DNA of 64,000 bases. Origin: Mastigias papua. Lineage: Eukaryota; Cnidaria; Scyphozoa; Rhizostomeae; Mastigiidae. This document shows positions 27,241 through 42,000 of the stretch, one piece after another; position 1 is the first letter of the stretch; every line of letters begins with the position of its first letter. The DNA is taken from the NCBI GenBank assembly GCA_964019165.1, contig OZ025271.1, positions 4,499,570-4,563,569 on the forward strand, written 5' to 3'. A model generated the notes under the pieces. That model worked only from the letters and a program-made list of their open reading frames with translations, was not told the DNA's origin and did not search any database. The position numbers were made by a program, and so were the translations under genes.

Positions 27241-27622
27241 ATGTTGCAAACACGACAACACTATGCATGGGCTACATTTGGCTATAAGTATGTGTCTCTT
27301 TGCTCCAAAACATACTCTAAGCCTATTTCTGCACTCTATAAAGCATTTATAATATCATATGACCATCAGATCTGTAGTCATTGCTCAATTGTCAGTGTTT
27401 GCACACATACGTATTTTAGGCCCATTACAAGCAGTGATCACTTGTGCATATACTGTTGTATGATTGAAATTCTGTACGAGTGCGTCAGTCTCGTGCCTTA
27501 AACATCTTTAACATCTATGTTTGCACCGATGTCAGTAGTTTAGCCAATGTGTCCTACTTGTATGACGGTTAGTTTCTGTTTTTACACTACATAGAGCATT
27601 AAAGAGCTTTAAAGTAAGCTAA
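27241..27622 (+). repeat. Chimeric A3/B monomer
   Basis: The first about 50 bp are A3 (CAAACACGAC, GGGCTACATTTGG), and the rest is B (TATGTGTCTCTTTGCTCC, CATACTC, CTGTACGAG). It follows an A2 copy, where A3 is expected, and is followed by A1, as B would be. One monomer length has therefore been lost by a crossover inside the unit, between offsets of about 34 and 51. The frame from the anchor remains open for 86 codons. Confidence 0.88.
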
Positions 27623-30600
27623 ATGTTGCAAGAGCGACAACACTATGCATGGGCTACATTTGGCTATAAGTACGTGTCTCTTAGCTCCAAAACATAATCT
27701 AAGCCTATTTCTGCACTCTATAAAGCATTTATAATATCATATCACCATCAGATCTGTAGTCATTGCTTAATTGTCAGTGTTTGCACACATACGTATTTTA
27801 GGCCCATTACAAGCAGTGATCACTTGTGCATATACTGTTGTATGATTGAAATTCTGTACAAGTGCGTCAGTCTCGTGCCTTAAACATCTTTAACATCTAT
27901 GTTTGCACCGATGTCAGTTGTTTAGCCAATGTGTCCTACTTGTATGAAGGTTAGTTTCTGTTTTTACAATACATAGAGCATTAAAGAGCCTTAAAGTACG
28001 CTAAATGTTGCAAAAGCGACAACACTATGCATGGGCTACATTTGGCTATAAGTACGTGTCTCTTAGCTCCAAAACATAATCTAAGCCTATTTCTGCACTC
28101 TATAAAGCATTTATAATATCATATGACCATCAGATCTGTAGTCATTGCTCAATTGTCAGTGTTTGCACACATACGTATTTTAGGCCCATTACAAGCAGTG
28201 ATCACTTGTGCATATACTGTTGTATGATTGAAATTCTGTACAAGTGCGTCAGTCTCGTGCCTTCAACCTCTTTAACATCTATGTTTGCATCGATGTCAGT
28301 GGTTTAGCCAATGTGTCCTACTTATATGACGGTTAGTTTCTGTTTTTAAACTGCATAGAGTACTAAAGAGCTTTAAAGTACGTTAGATGTTGCAAACACG
28401 ACAACACTATGCATGGGCTACATTTGGCTATAAGTACGTGTCTCTTAACTCCAAAACATAGTCTAAGCCTATTTCTGCACTCTATAAAGCATTTATAATA
28501 TCATATGACCATCAGATCTGTAGTCATTGCTCAATTGTCAGTGTTTGCACACATACGTATTTTAGGCCCATTACAAGCAGTGATCACTTGTGCATATACT
28601 GTTGTATGATTGAAATTCTGTACAAGTGCGTCAGTCTCGTGCCTTAAACATCTTTAACATCTATGTTTGCACCGATGTCAGTAGTTTAGCCAATGTGTCC
28701 TACTTGTATGTCGGTTAGTTTCTGTTTTTACACTACATAGAGCATTAAAGAGCTTTAAAGTACGCTAAATGTTGCAAAAGCGACAACACTATGCATGGGC
28801 AACATTTGGCTATAAGTATGTGTCTCTTTGCTCCAAAACATACTCTAAGCCTATTTCTGCACTCTATAAAGCATTTATAATATCATATGACCATCAGATC
28901 TGTAGTCATTGCTCAATTGTCAGTGTTTGCACACATACGTATTTTAGGCCCATTACAAGCAGTGATCACTTGTGCATATACTGTTGTATGATTGAAATTC
29001 TGTACGAGTGCGTCAGTCTCGTGCCTTAAACATCTTTAACATCTATGTTTGCACCGATGTCAGTAGTTTAGCCAATGTGTCCTACTTGTATGACGGTTAG
29101 TTTCTGTTTTTACACTACATAGAGCATTAAAGAGCTTTAAAGTAAGCTAAATGTTGCAAGAGCGACAACACTATGCATGGGCTACATTTGGCTATAAGTA
29201 CGTGTCTCTTAGCTCCAAAACATAATCTAAGCCTATTTCTGCACTCTATAAAGCATTTATAATATCATATCACCATCAGATCTGTAGTCATTGCTCAATT
29301 GTCAGTGTTTGCACACATACGTATTTTAGGCCCATTACAAGCAGTGATCACTTGTGCATATACTGTTGTATGATTGAAATTCTGTGCAAGTGCGTCAGTC
29401 TCGTGCCTTAAACATCTTTAACATCTATGTTTGCATCGATGTCAGTAGTTTAGCCAATGTGTCCTACTTGTATGTCGGTTAGTTTCCGTTTTTACACTAC
29501 ATAGAGCATTAAAGAGCTTTAAAGTACGCTAAATGTTGCAAAAGCGACAACACTATGCATGGGCAACATTTGGCTATAAGTATGTGTCTCTTTGCTCCAA
29601 AACATACTCTAAGCCTATTTCTGCACTCTATAAAGCATTTATAATATCATATGACCATCAGATCTGTAGTCATTGCTCAATTGTCAGTGTTTGCACACAT
29701 ACGTATTTTAGGCCCATTACAAGCAGTGATCACTTGTGCATATACTGTTGTATGATTGAAATTCTGTACGAGTGCGTCAGTCTCGTGCCTTAAACATCTT
29801 TAACATCTATGTTTGCACCGATGTCAGTAGTTTAGCCAATGTGTCCTACTTGTATGACGGTTAGTTTCTGTTTTTACACTACATAGAGCATTAAAGAGCT
29901 TTAAAGTAAGCTAAATGTTGCAAGAGCGACAACACTATGCATGGGCTACATTTGGCTATAAGTACGTGTCTCTTAGCTCCAAAACATAATCTAAGCCTAT
30001 TTCTGCACTCTATAAAGCATTTATAATATCATATCACCATCAGATCTGTAGTCATTGCTTAATTGTCAGTGTTTGCACACATACGTATTTTAGGCCCATT
30101 ACAAGCAGTGATCACTTGTGCATATACTGTTGTATGATTGAAATTCTGTACAAGTGCGTCAGTCTCGTGCCTTAAACATCTTTAACATCTATGTTTGCAC
30201 CGATGTCAGTTGTTTAGCCAATGTGTCCTACTTGTATGAAGGTTAGTTTCTGTTTTTACAATACATAGAGCATTAAAGAGCCTTAAAGTACGCTAAATGT
30301 TGCAAAAGCGACAACACTATGCATGGGCTACATTTGGCTATAAGTACGTGTCTCTTAGCTCCAAAACATAATCTAAGCCTATTTCTGCACTCTATAAAGC
30401 ATTTATAATATCATATGACCATCAGATCTGTAGTCATTGCTCAATTGTCAGTGTTTGCACACATACGTATTTTAGGCCCATTACAAGCAGTGATCACTTG
30501 TGCATATACTGTTGTATGATTGAAATTCTGTACAAGTGCGTCAGTCTCGTGCCTTCAACCTCTTTAACATCTATGTTTGCATCGATGTCAGTGGTTTAGC

Positions 30601-31060
30601 CAATGTGTCCTACTTATATGACGGTTAGTTTCTGTTTTTAAACTGCATAGAGTACTAAAGAGCTTTAAAGTACGTTAGATGTTGCAAACACGACAACACT
30701 ATGCATGGGCTACATTTGGCTATAAGTACGTGTCTCTTAACTCCAAAACATAGTCTAAGCCTATTTCTGCACTCTATAAAGCATTTATAATATCATATGA
30801 CCATCAGATCTGTAGTCATTGCTCAATTGTCAGTGTTTGCACACATACGTATTTTAGGCCCATTACAAGCAGTGATCACTTGTGCATATACTGTTGTATG
30901 ATTGAAATTCTGTGCAAGTGCGTCAGTCTCGTGCCTTAAACATCTTTAACATCTATGTTTGCATCGATGTCAGTAGTTTAGCCAATGTGTCCTACTTGTA
31001 TGTCGGTTAGTTTCCGTTTTTACACTACATAGAGCATTAAAGAGCTTTAAAGTACGCTAA

Positions 31061-32206
31061 ATGTTGCAAAAGCGACAACACTATGCATGGGCAACATTTG
31101 GCTATAAGTATGTGTCTCTTTGCTCCAAAACATACTCTAAGCCTATTTCTGCACTCTATAAAGCATTTATAATATCATATGACCATCAGATCTGTAGTCA
31201 TTGCTCAATTGTCAGTGTTTGCACACATACGTATTTTAGGCCCATTACAAGCAGTGATCACTTGTGCATATACTGTTGTATGATTGAAATTCTGTACGAG
31301 TGCGTCAGTCTCGTGCCTTAAACATCTTTAACATCTATGTTTGCACCGATGTCAGTAGTTTAGCCAATGTGTCCTACTTGTATGACGGTTAGTTTCTGTT
31401 TTTACACTACATAGAGCATTAAAGAGCTTTAAAGTAAGCTAAATGTTGCAAGAGCGACAACACTATGCATGGGCTACATTTGGCTATAAGTACGTGTCTC
31501 TTAGCTCCAAAACATAATCTAAGCCTATTTCTGCACTCTATAAAGCATTTATAATATCATATCACCATCAGATCTGTAGTCATTGCTTAATTGTCAGTGT
31601 TTGCACACATACGTATTTTAGGCCCATTACAAGCAGTGATCACTTGTGCATATACTGTTGTATGATTGAAATTCTGTACAAGTGCGTCAGTCTCGTGCCT
31701 TAAACATCTTTAACATCTATGTTTGCACCGATGTCAGTTGTTTAGCCAATGTGTCCTACTTGTATGAAGGTTAGTTTCTGTTTTTACAATACATAGAGCA
31801 TTAAAGAGCCTTAAAGTACGCTAAATGTTGCAAACACGACAACACTATGCATGGGCTACATTTGGCTATAAGTACGTGTCTCTTAACTCCAAAACATAGT
31901 CTAAGCCTATTTCTGCACTCTATAAAGCATTTATAATATCATATGACCATCAGATCTGTAGTCATTGCTCAATTGTCAGTGTTTGCACACATACGTATTT
32001 TAGGCCCATTACAAGCAGTGATCACTTGTGCATATACTGTTGTATGATTGAAATTCTGTGCAAGTGCGTCAGTCTCGTGCCTTAAACATCTTTAACATCT
32101 ATGTTTGCATCGATGTCAGTAGTTTAGCCAATGTGTCCTACTTGTATGTCGGTTAGTTTCCGTTTTTACACTACATAGAGCATTAAAGAGCTTTAAAGTA
32201 CGCTAA
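31061..32206 (+). repeat. Three-monomer variant of the four-monomer unit (A2 lost)
   Basis: The order is B (31061), A1 (31443), A3 (31825). A1 ends with its own marker GAGCCTTAAAG, and the next copy starts with the A3 marker CAAACACGAC. The exchange therefore fell between about 31811 and 31837, close to the anchor. Neighbouring units on both sides are complete. Confidence 0.87.
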
Positions 32207-35200
32207 ATGTTGCAAAAGCGACAACACTATGCATGGGCAACATTTGGCTATAAGTATGTGTCTCTTTGCTCCAAAACATACTCTAAGCCTATTTCTGCAC
32301 TCTATAAAGCATTTATAATATCATATGACCATCAGATCTGTAGTCATTGCTCAATTGTCAGTGTTTGCACACATACGTATTTTAGGCCCATTACAAGCAG
32401 TGATCACTTGTGCATATACTGTTGTATGATTGAAATTCTGTACGAGTGCGTCAGTCTCGTGCCTTAAACATCTTTAACATCTATGTTTGCACCGATGTCA
32501 GTAGTTTAGCCAATGTGTCCTACTTGTATGACGGTTAGTTTCTGTTTTTACACTACATAGAGCATTAAAGAGCTTTAAAGTAAGCTAAATGTTGCAAGAG
32601 CGACAACACTATGCATGGGCTACATTTGGCTATAAGTACGTGTCTCTTAGCTCCAAAACATAATCTAAGCCTATTTCTGCACTCTATAAAGCATTTATAA
32701 TATCATATCACCATCAGATCTGTAGTCATTGCTTAATTGTCAGTGTTTGCACACATACGTATTTTAGGCCCATTACAAGCAGTGATCACTTGTGCATATA
32801 CTGTTGTATGATTGAAATTCTGTACAAGTGCGTCAGTCTCGTGCCTTAAACATCTTTAACATCTATGTTTGCACCGATGTCAGTTGTTTAGCCAATGTGT
32901 CCTACTTGTATGAAGGTTAGTTTCTGTTTTTACAATACATAGAGCATTAAAGAGCCTTAAAGTACGCTAAATGTTGCAAAAGCGACAACACTATGCATGG
33001 GCTACATTTGGCTATAAGTACGTGTCTCTTAGCTCCAAAACATAATCTAAGCCTATTTCTGCACTCTATAAAGCATTTATAATATCATATGACCATCAGA
33101 TCTGTAGTCATTGCTCAATTGTCAGTGTTTGCACACATACGTATTTTAGGCCCATTACAAGCAGTGATCACTTGTGCATATACTGTTGTATGATTGAAAT
33201 TCTGTACAAGTGCGTCAGTCTCGTGCCTTCAACCTCTTTAACATCTATGTTTGCATCGATGTCAGTGGTTTAGCCAATGTGTCCTACTTATATGACGGTT
33301 AGTTTCTGTTTTTAAACTGCATAGAGTACTAAAGAGCTTTAAAGTACGTTAGATGTTGCAAACACGACAACACTATGCATGGGCTACATTTGGCTATAAG
33401 TACGTGTCTCTTAACTCCAAAACATAGTCTAAGCCTATTTCTGCACTCTATAAAGCATTTATAATATCATATGACCATCAGATCTGTAGTCATTGCTCAA
33501 TTGTCAGTGTTTGCACACATACGTATTTTAGGCCCATTACAAGCAGTGATCACTTGTGCATATACTGTTGTATGATTGAAATTCTGTACAAGTGCGTCAG
33601 TCTCGTGCCTTAAACATCTTTAACATCTATGTTTGCACCGATGTCAGTAGTTTAGCCAATGTGTCCTACTTGTATGTCGGTTAGTTTCTGTTTTTACACT
33701 ACATAGAGCATTAAAGAGCTTTAAAGTACGCTAAATGTTGCAAAAGCGACAACACTATGCATGGGCAACATTTGGCTATAAGTATGTGTCTCTTTGCTCC
33801 AAAACATACTCTAAGCCTATTTCTGCACTCTATAAAGCATTTATAATATCATATGACCATCAGATCTGTAGTCATTGCTCAATTGTCAGTGTTTGCACAC
33901 ATACGTATTTTAGGCCCATTACAAGCAGTGATCACTTGTGCATATACTGTTGTATGATTGAAATTCTGTACGAGTGCGTCAGTCTCGTGCCTTAAACATC
34001 TTTAACATCTATGTTTGCACCGATGTCAGTAGTTTAGCCAATGTGTCCTACTTGTATGACGGTTAGTTTCTGTTTTTACACTACATAGAGCATTAAAGAG
34101 CTTTAAAGTAAGCTAAATGTTGCAAGAGCGACAACACTATGCATGGGCTACATTTGGCTATAAGTACGTGTCTCTTAGCTCCAAAACATAATCTAAGCCT
34201 ATTTCTGCACTCTATAAAGCATTTATAATATCATATCACCATCAGATCTGTAGTCATTGCTCAATTGTCAGTGTTTGCACACATACGTATTTTAGGCCCA
34301 TTACAAGCAGTGATCACTTGTGCATATACTGTTGTATGATTGAAATTCTGTGCAAGTGCGTCAGTCTCGTGCCTTAAACATCTTTAACATCTATGTTTGC
34401 ATCGATGTCAGTAGTTTAGCCAATGTGTCCTACTTGTATGTCGGTTAGTTTCCGTTTTTACACTACATAGAGCATTAAAGAGCTTTAAAGTACGCTAAAT
34501 GTTGCAAAAGCGACAACACTATGCATGGGCAACATTTGGCTATAAGTATGTGTCTCTTTGCTCCAAAACATACTCTAAGCCTATTTCTGCACTCTATAAA
34601 GCATTTATAATATCATATGACCATCAGATCTGTAGTCATTGCTCAATTGTCAGTGTTTGCACACATACGTATTTTAGGCCCATTACAAGCAGTGATCACT
34701 TGTGCATATACTGTTGTATGATTGAAATTCTGTACGAGTGCGTCAGTCTCGTGCCTTAAACATCTTTAACATCTATGTTTGCACCGATGTCAGTAGTTTA
34801 GCCAATGTGTCCTACTTGTATGACGGTTAGTTTCTGTTTTTACACTACATAGAGCATTAAAGAGCTTTAAAGTAAGCTAAATGTTGCAAGAGCGACAACA
34901 CTATGCATGGGCTACATTTGGCTATAAGTACGTGTCTCTTAGCTCCAAAACATAATCTAAGCCTATTTCTGCACTCTATAAAGCATTTATAATATCATAT
35001 CACCATCAGATCTGTAGTCATTGCTTAATTGTCAGTGTTTGCACACATACGTATTTTAGGCCCATTACAAGCAGTGATCACTTGTGCATATACTGTTGTA
35101 TGATTGAAATTCTGTACAAGTGCGTCAGTCTCGTGCCTTAAACATCTTTAACATCTATGTTTGCACCGATGTCAGTTGTTTAGCCAATGTGTCCTACTTG

Positions 35201-38200
35201 TATGAAGGTTAGTTTCTGTTTTTACAATACATAGAGCATTAAAGAGCCTTAAAGTACGCTAAATGTTGCAAAAGCGACAACACTATGCATGGGCTACATT
35301 TGGCTATAAGTACGTGTCTCTTAGCTCCAAAACATAATCTAAGCCTATTTCTGCACTCTATAAAGCATTTATAATATCATATGACCATCAGATCTGTAGT
35401 CATTGCTCAATTGTCAGTGTTTGCACACATACGTATTTTAGGCCCATTACAAGCAGTGATCACTTGTGCATATACTGTTGTATGATTGAAATTCTGTACA
35501 AGTGCGTCAGTCTCGTGCCTTCAACCTCTTTAACATCTATGTTTGCATCGATGTCAGTGGTTTAGCCAATGTGTCCTACTTATATGACGGTTAGTTTCTG
35601 TTTTTAAACTGCATAGAGTACTAAAGAGCTTTAAAGTACGTTAGATGTTGCAAACACGACAACACTATGCATGGGCTACATTTGGCTATAAGTACGTGTC
35701 TCTTAACTCCAAAACATAGTCTAAGCCTATTTCTGCACTCTATAAAGCATTTATAATATCATATGACCATCAGATCTGTAGTCATTGCTCAATTGTCAGT
35801 GTTTGCACACATACGTATTTTAGGCCCATTACAAGCAGTGATCACTTGTGCATATACTGTTGTATGATTGAAATTCTGTACAAGTGCGTCAGTCTCGTGC
35901 CTTAAACATCTTTAACATCTATGTTTGCACCGATGTCAGTAGTTTAGCCAATGTGTCCTACTTGTATGTCGGTTAGTTTCTGTTTTTACACTACATAGAG
36001 CATTAAAGAGCTTTAAAGTACGCTAAATGTTGCAAAAGCGACAACACTATGCATGGGCAACATTTGGCTATAAGTATGTGTCTCTTTGCTCCAAAACATA
36101 CTCTAAGCCTATTTCTGCACTCTATAAAGCATTTATAATATCATATGACCATCAGATCTGTAGTCATTGCTCAATTGTCAGTGTTTGCACACATACGTAT
36201 TTTAGGCCCATTACAAGCAGTGATCACTTGTGCATATACTGTTGTATGATTGAAATTCTGTACGAGTGCGTCAGTCTCGTGCCTTAAACATCTTTAACAT
36301 CTATGTTTGCACCGATGTCAGTAGTTTAGCCAATGTGTCCTACTTGTATGACGGTTAGTTTCTGTTTTTACACTACATAGAGCATTAAAGAGCTTTAAAG
36401 TAAGCTAAATGTTGCAAGAGCGACAACACTATGCATGGGCTACATTTGGCTATAAGTACGTGTCTCTTAGCTCCAAAACATAATCTAAGCCTATTTCTGC
36501 ACTCTATAAAGCATTTATAATATCATATCACCATCAGATCTGTAGTCATTGCTTAATTGTCAGTGTTTGCACACATACGTATTTTAGGCCCATTACAAGC
36601 AGTGATCACTTGTGCATATACTGTTGTATGATTGAAATTCTGTACAAGTGCGTCAGTCTCGTGCCTTAAACATCTTTAACATCTATGTTTGCACCGATGT
36701 CAGTTGTTTAGCCAATGTGTCCTACTTGTATGAAGGTTAGTTTCTGTTTTTACAATACATAGAGCATTAAAGAGCCTTAAAGTACGCTAAATGTTGCAAA
36801 AGCGACAACACTATGCATGGGCTACATTTGGCTATAAGTACGTGTCTCTTAGCTCCAAAACATAATCTAAGCCTATTTCTGCACTCTATAAAGCATTTAT
36901 AATATCATATGACCATCAGATCTGTAGTCATTGCTCAATTGTCAGTGTTTGCACACATACGTATTTTAGGCCCATTACAAGCAGTGATCACTTGTGCATA
37001 TACTGTTGTATGATTGAAATTCTGTACAAGTGCGTCAGTCTCGTGCCTTCAACCTCTTTAACATCTATGTTTGCATCGATGTCAGTGGTTTAGCCAATGT
37101 GTCCTACTTATATGACGGTTAGTTTCTGTTTTTAAACTGCATAGAGTACTAAAGAGCTTTAAAGTATGTTAGATGTTGCAAACACGACAACACTATGCAT
37201 GGGCTACATTTGGCTATAAGTACGTGTCTCTTAACTCCAAAACATAGTCTAAGCCTATTTCTGCACTCTATAAAGCATTTATAATATCATATGACCATCA
37301 GATCTGTAGTCATTGCTCAATTGTCAGTGTTTGCACACATACGTATTTTAGGCCCATTACAAGCAGTGATCACTTGTGCATATACTGTTGTATGATTGAA
37401 ATTCTGTGCAAGTGCGTCAGTCTCGTGCCTTAAACATCTTTAACATCTATGTTTGCATCGATGTCAGTAGTGTAGCCAATGTGTCCTACTTGTATGTCGG
37501 TTAGTTTCCGTTTTTACACTACATAGAGCATTAAAGAGCTTTAAAGTACGCTAAATGTTGCAAAAGCGACAACACTATGCATGGGCAACATTTGGCTATA
37601 AGTATGTGTCTCTTTGCTCCAAAACATACTCTAAGCCTATTTCTGCACTCTATAAAGCATTTATAATATCATATGACCATCAGATCTGTAGTCATTGCTC
37701 AATTGTCAGTGTTTGCACACATACGTATTTTAGGCCCATTACAAGCAGTGATCACTTGTGCATATACTGTTGTATGATTGAAATTCTGTACGAGTGCGTC
37801 AGTCTCGTGCCTTAAACATCTTTAACATCTATGTTTGCACCGATGTCAGTAGTTTAGCCAATGTGTCCTACTTGTATGACGGTTAGTTTCTGTTTTTACA
37901 CTACATAGAGCATTAAAGAGCTTTAAAGTAAGCTAAATGTTGCAAGAGCGACAACACTATGCATGGGCTACATTTGGCTATAAGTACGTGTCTCTTAGCT
38001 CCAAAACATAATCTAAGCCTATTTCTGCACTCTATAAAGCATTTATAATATCATATCACCATCAGATCTGTAGTCATTGCTTAATTGTCAGTGTTTGCAC
38101 ACATACGTATTTTAGGCCCATTACAAGCAGTGATCACTTGTGCATATACTGTTGTATGATTGAAATTCTGTACAAGTGCGTCAGTCTCGTGCCTTAAACA

Positions 38201-39082
38201 TCTTTAACATCTATGTTTGCACCGATGTCAGTTGTTTAGCCAATGTGTCCTACTTGTATGAAGGTTAGTTTCTGTTTTTACAATACATAGAGCATTAAAG
38301 AGCCTTAAAGTACGCTAAATGTTGCAAAAGCGACAACACTATGCATGGGCTACATTTGGCTATAAGTACGTGTCTCTTAGCTCCAAAACATAATCTAAGC
38401 CTATTTCTGCACTCTATAAAGCATTTATAATATCATATGACCATCAGATCTGTAGTCATTGCTCAATTGTCAGTGTTTGCACACATACGTATTTTAGGCC
38501 CATTACAAGCAGTGATCACTTGTGCATATACTGTTGTATGATTGAAATTCTGTACAAGTGCGTCAGTCTCGTGCCTTCAACCTCTTTAACATCTATGTTT
38601 GCATCGATGTCAGTGGTTTAGCCAATGTGTCCTACTTATATGACGGTTAGTTTCTGTTTTTAAACTGCATAGAGTACTAAAGAGCTTTAAAGTACGTTAA
38701 ATGTTGCAAACACGACAACACTATGCATGGGCTACATTTGGCTATAAGTACGTGTCTCTTAACTCCAAAACATAGTCTAAGCCTATTTCTGCACTCTATA
38801 AAGCATTTATAATATCATATGACCATCAGATCTGTAGTCATTGCTCAATTGTCAGTGTTTGCACACATACGTATTTTAGGCCCATTACAAGCAGTGATCA
38901 CTTGTGCATATACTGTTGTATGATTGAAATTCTGTACAAGTGCGTCAGTCTCGTGCCTTAAACATCTTTAACATCTATGTTTGCACCGATGTCAGTAGTT
39001 TAGCCAATGTGTCCTACTTGTATGTCGGTTAGTTTCTGTTTTTACACTACATAGAGCATTAAAGAGCTTTAAAGTAAGCTAA

Positions 39083-42000
39083 ATGTTGCAAGAGCGACAA
39101 CACTATGCATGGGCTACATTTGGCTATAAGTACGTGTCTCTTAGCTCCAAAACATAATCTAAGCCTATTTCTGCACTCTATAAAGCATTTATAATATCAT
39201 ATCACAATCAGATCTGTAGTCATTGCTTAATTGTCAGTGTTTGCACACATACGTATTTTAGGCCCATTACAAGCAGTGATCACTTGTGCATATACTGTTG
39301 TATGATTGAAATTCTGTACAAGTGCGTCAGTCTCGTGCCTTAAACATCTTTAACATCTATGTTTGCACCGATGTCAGTAGTTTAGCCAATGTGTCCTACT
39401 TGTATGACGGTTAGTTTCCGTTTTTACACTACATAGAGCATTAAAGAGCTTTAAAGTACGCTAAATGTTGCAAAAGCGACAACACTATGCATGGGCTACA
39501 TTTGGCTATAAGTATGTGTCTCTCTGCTCCAAAACATACTCTAAGCCTATTTCTGCACGCTATAAAGCATTTATAATATCATATGACCATCAGATCTGTA
39601 GTCATTGCTCAATTGTCAGTGTTTGCACACATACGTATTTTAGGCCCATTACAAGCAGTGATCACTTGTGCATATACTGTTGTATGATTGAAATTCTGTG
39701 CAAGTGCGTCAGTCTCGTGCCTTAAACATCTTTAACATCTATGTTTGCACCGATGTCAGTAGTTTAGCCAATGTGTCCTACTTGTATGTCGGTTAGTTTC
39801 CGTATTTACACTACATAGAGCATTAAAGAGCTTTAAAGTACGCTAAATGTTGCAAAAGCGACAACACTATGCATGGGCAACATTTGGCTATAAGTATGTG
39901 TCTCTTTCCTCCAAAAAATACTCTAAGCCTATTTCTGCACTCTATAAAGCATTTATAATATCATATGACCATCAGATCTGTAGTCATTGCTCAATTGTCA
40001 GTGTTTGCACACATACGTATTTTAGGCCCATTACAAGCAGTGATCACTTGTGCATATACTGTTGTATGATTGAAATTCTGTACAAGTGCGTCAGTCTCGT
40101 GCCTTAAACATCTTTAACATCTATGTTTGCACCGATGTCAGTAGTTTAGCCAATGTGTCCTACTTGTATGTCGGTTGGTTTCTGTTTTTACACTACATAG
40201 AGCATTAGAGAGCTTTAAAGTACGCTAAATGTTGCAAGAGCGACAACACTATGCATGGGCTACATTTGGCTATAAGTACGTGTCTCTTAGCTCCAAAACA
40301 TAATCTAAACCTATTTCTGCACTCTATAAAGCATTTATAATATCATATCACCATCAGATCTGTAGTCATTGCTTAATTGTTAGTGTTTGCACACATACGT
40401 ATTTTAGGCCCATTACAAGCAGTGATCACTTGTGCATATACTGTTGTATGATTGAAGTTCTGTACAAGTGCGTCAGTCTCGTGCCTTAAACATCTTTAAC
40501 ATCTATGTTTGCACCGATGTCAGTAGTTTAGCGAATGTGTCCTACTTGTATGACGGTTAGTTTCTGTTTTTACAATACATAGAGCATTAAAGAGCTCTAA
40601 AGTACGCTAAATGTTGCAAAAGCGACAACACTATGCATGGGCTACATTAGGCTATAAGTATGTGTCTCTCTGCTCCAAAACATACTCTAAGCCTATTTCT
40701 GCACGCTATAAAGCATTTATAATATCATATGACCATCAGATCTGTAGTCATTGCTCAATTGTCAGTGTTTGCACACATACGTATTTTAGGCCCATTACAA
40801 GCAGTGATCACTTGTGCATATACTGTTGTATGATTGAAATTCTGTGCAAGTGCGTCAGTCTCGTGCCTTAAACATCTTTAACATCTATGTTTGCACCGAT
40901 GTCAGTAGTTTAGCCAATGTGTCCTACTTGTATGTCGGTTAGTTTCAGTATTTACACTACATAGAGCATTAAAGAGCTTTAAAGTACGCTAAATGTTGCA
41001 AGAGCGACAACACTATGCATGGGCTACATTTGGCTATAAGTACGTGTCTCTTAGCTCCAAAACATAATCTAAGCCTATTTCTGCACTCTATAAAGCATTT
41101 ATAATATCATATGACCATCAGATCTGTAGTCATTGCTCAATTGTCAGTGTTTGCACACATACGTATTTTAGGCCCATTACAAGCAGTGATCACTTGTGCA
41201 TATACTGTTGTATGATTGAAATTCTGTACAAGTGCGTCAGTCTCGTGCCTTAAACATCTTTAACATCTATGTTTGCACCGATGTCAGTAGTTTAGCCAAT
41301 GTGTCCTACTTGTATGACGGTTAGTGTCTGTTTTTACAATACATAGAGCATTAAAGAGCTTTAAAGTACGCTAAATGTTGCAAAAGCGACAACACTATGC
41401 ATGGGCTACATTTGGCTATAAGTACGTGTCTCTTAGCTCCAAAACATAATCTAAGCCTATTTCTGCACTCTATAAAGCATTTATAATATCATATGACCAT
41501 CAGATCTGTAGTCATTGCTCAATTGTCAGTGTTTGCACACATACGTATTTTAGGCCCATTACAAGCAGTGATCACTTGTGCATATACTGTTGTATGATTG
41601 AAATTCTGTACAAGTGCGTCAGTCTCGTGCCTTAAACATCTTTAACATCTATGTTTGCACCGATGTCAGTAGTTTAGCCAATGTGTCCTACTTGTATGTC
41701 GGTTGGTTTCTGTTTTTACACTACATAGAGCATTAGAGAGCTTTAAAGTAAGCTAAATGTTGCAAGAGCGACAACACTATGCATGGGCTACATTTGGCTA
41801 TAAGTACGTGTCTCTTAGCTCCAAAACATAATCTAAGCCTATTTCTGCACTCTATAAAGCATTTATAATATTATATCACCATCAGATCTGTAGTCATTGC
41901 TTAATTGTTAGTGTTTGCACACATACGTATTTTAGGCCCATTACAAGCAGTGATCACTTGTGCATATACAGTTGTATGATTGAAATTCTGTACAAGTGCG

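Larger units (their letters stand above)
26095..39082 (+). repeat. Higher-order repeat 1: four-monomer (1528-bp) unit B-A1-A2-A3
   Basis: Thirty-four monomers in four ordered subtypes. B: CATACTC with CTGTACGAG. A1: CAAGAGCG, TATCACC and usually TTGTTTAGCC, GAAGGTTAG, GAGCCTTAAAG. A2: CTTCAACCTC, CTTATATGACGG, TAAACTGCATAGAGTAC. A3: CAAACACGAC, CTTAACTCC, CATAGTC. Full units start at 29533, 32207, 34499, 36027 and 37555. Shortened units are B-A1' at 28769 and 33735, B-A1-A3 at 31061 and B-A1-A2 at 26095. The unit at 27241 begins with an A3/B chimera. The six-monomer stretch 28769-31060 matches 33735-36026 in subtype order, but the last A3 has a different tail in the two. This is the most homogenised part of the window. 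Confidence 0.92.
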
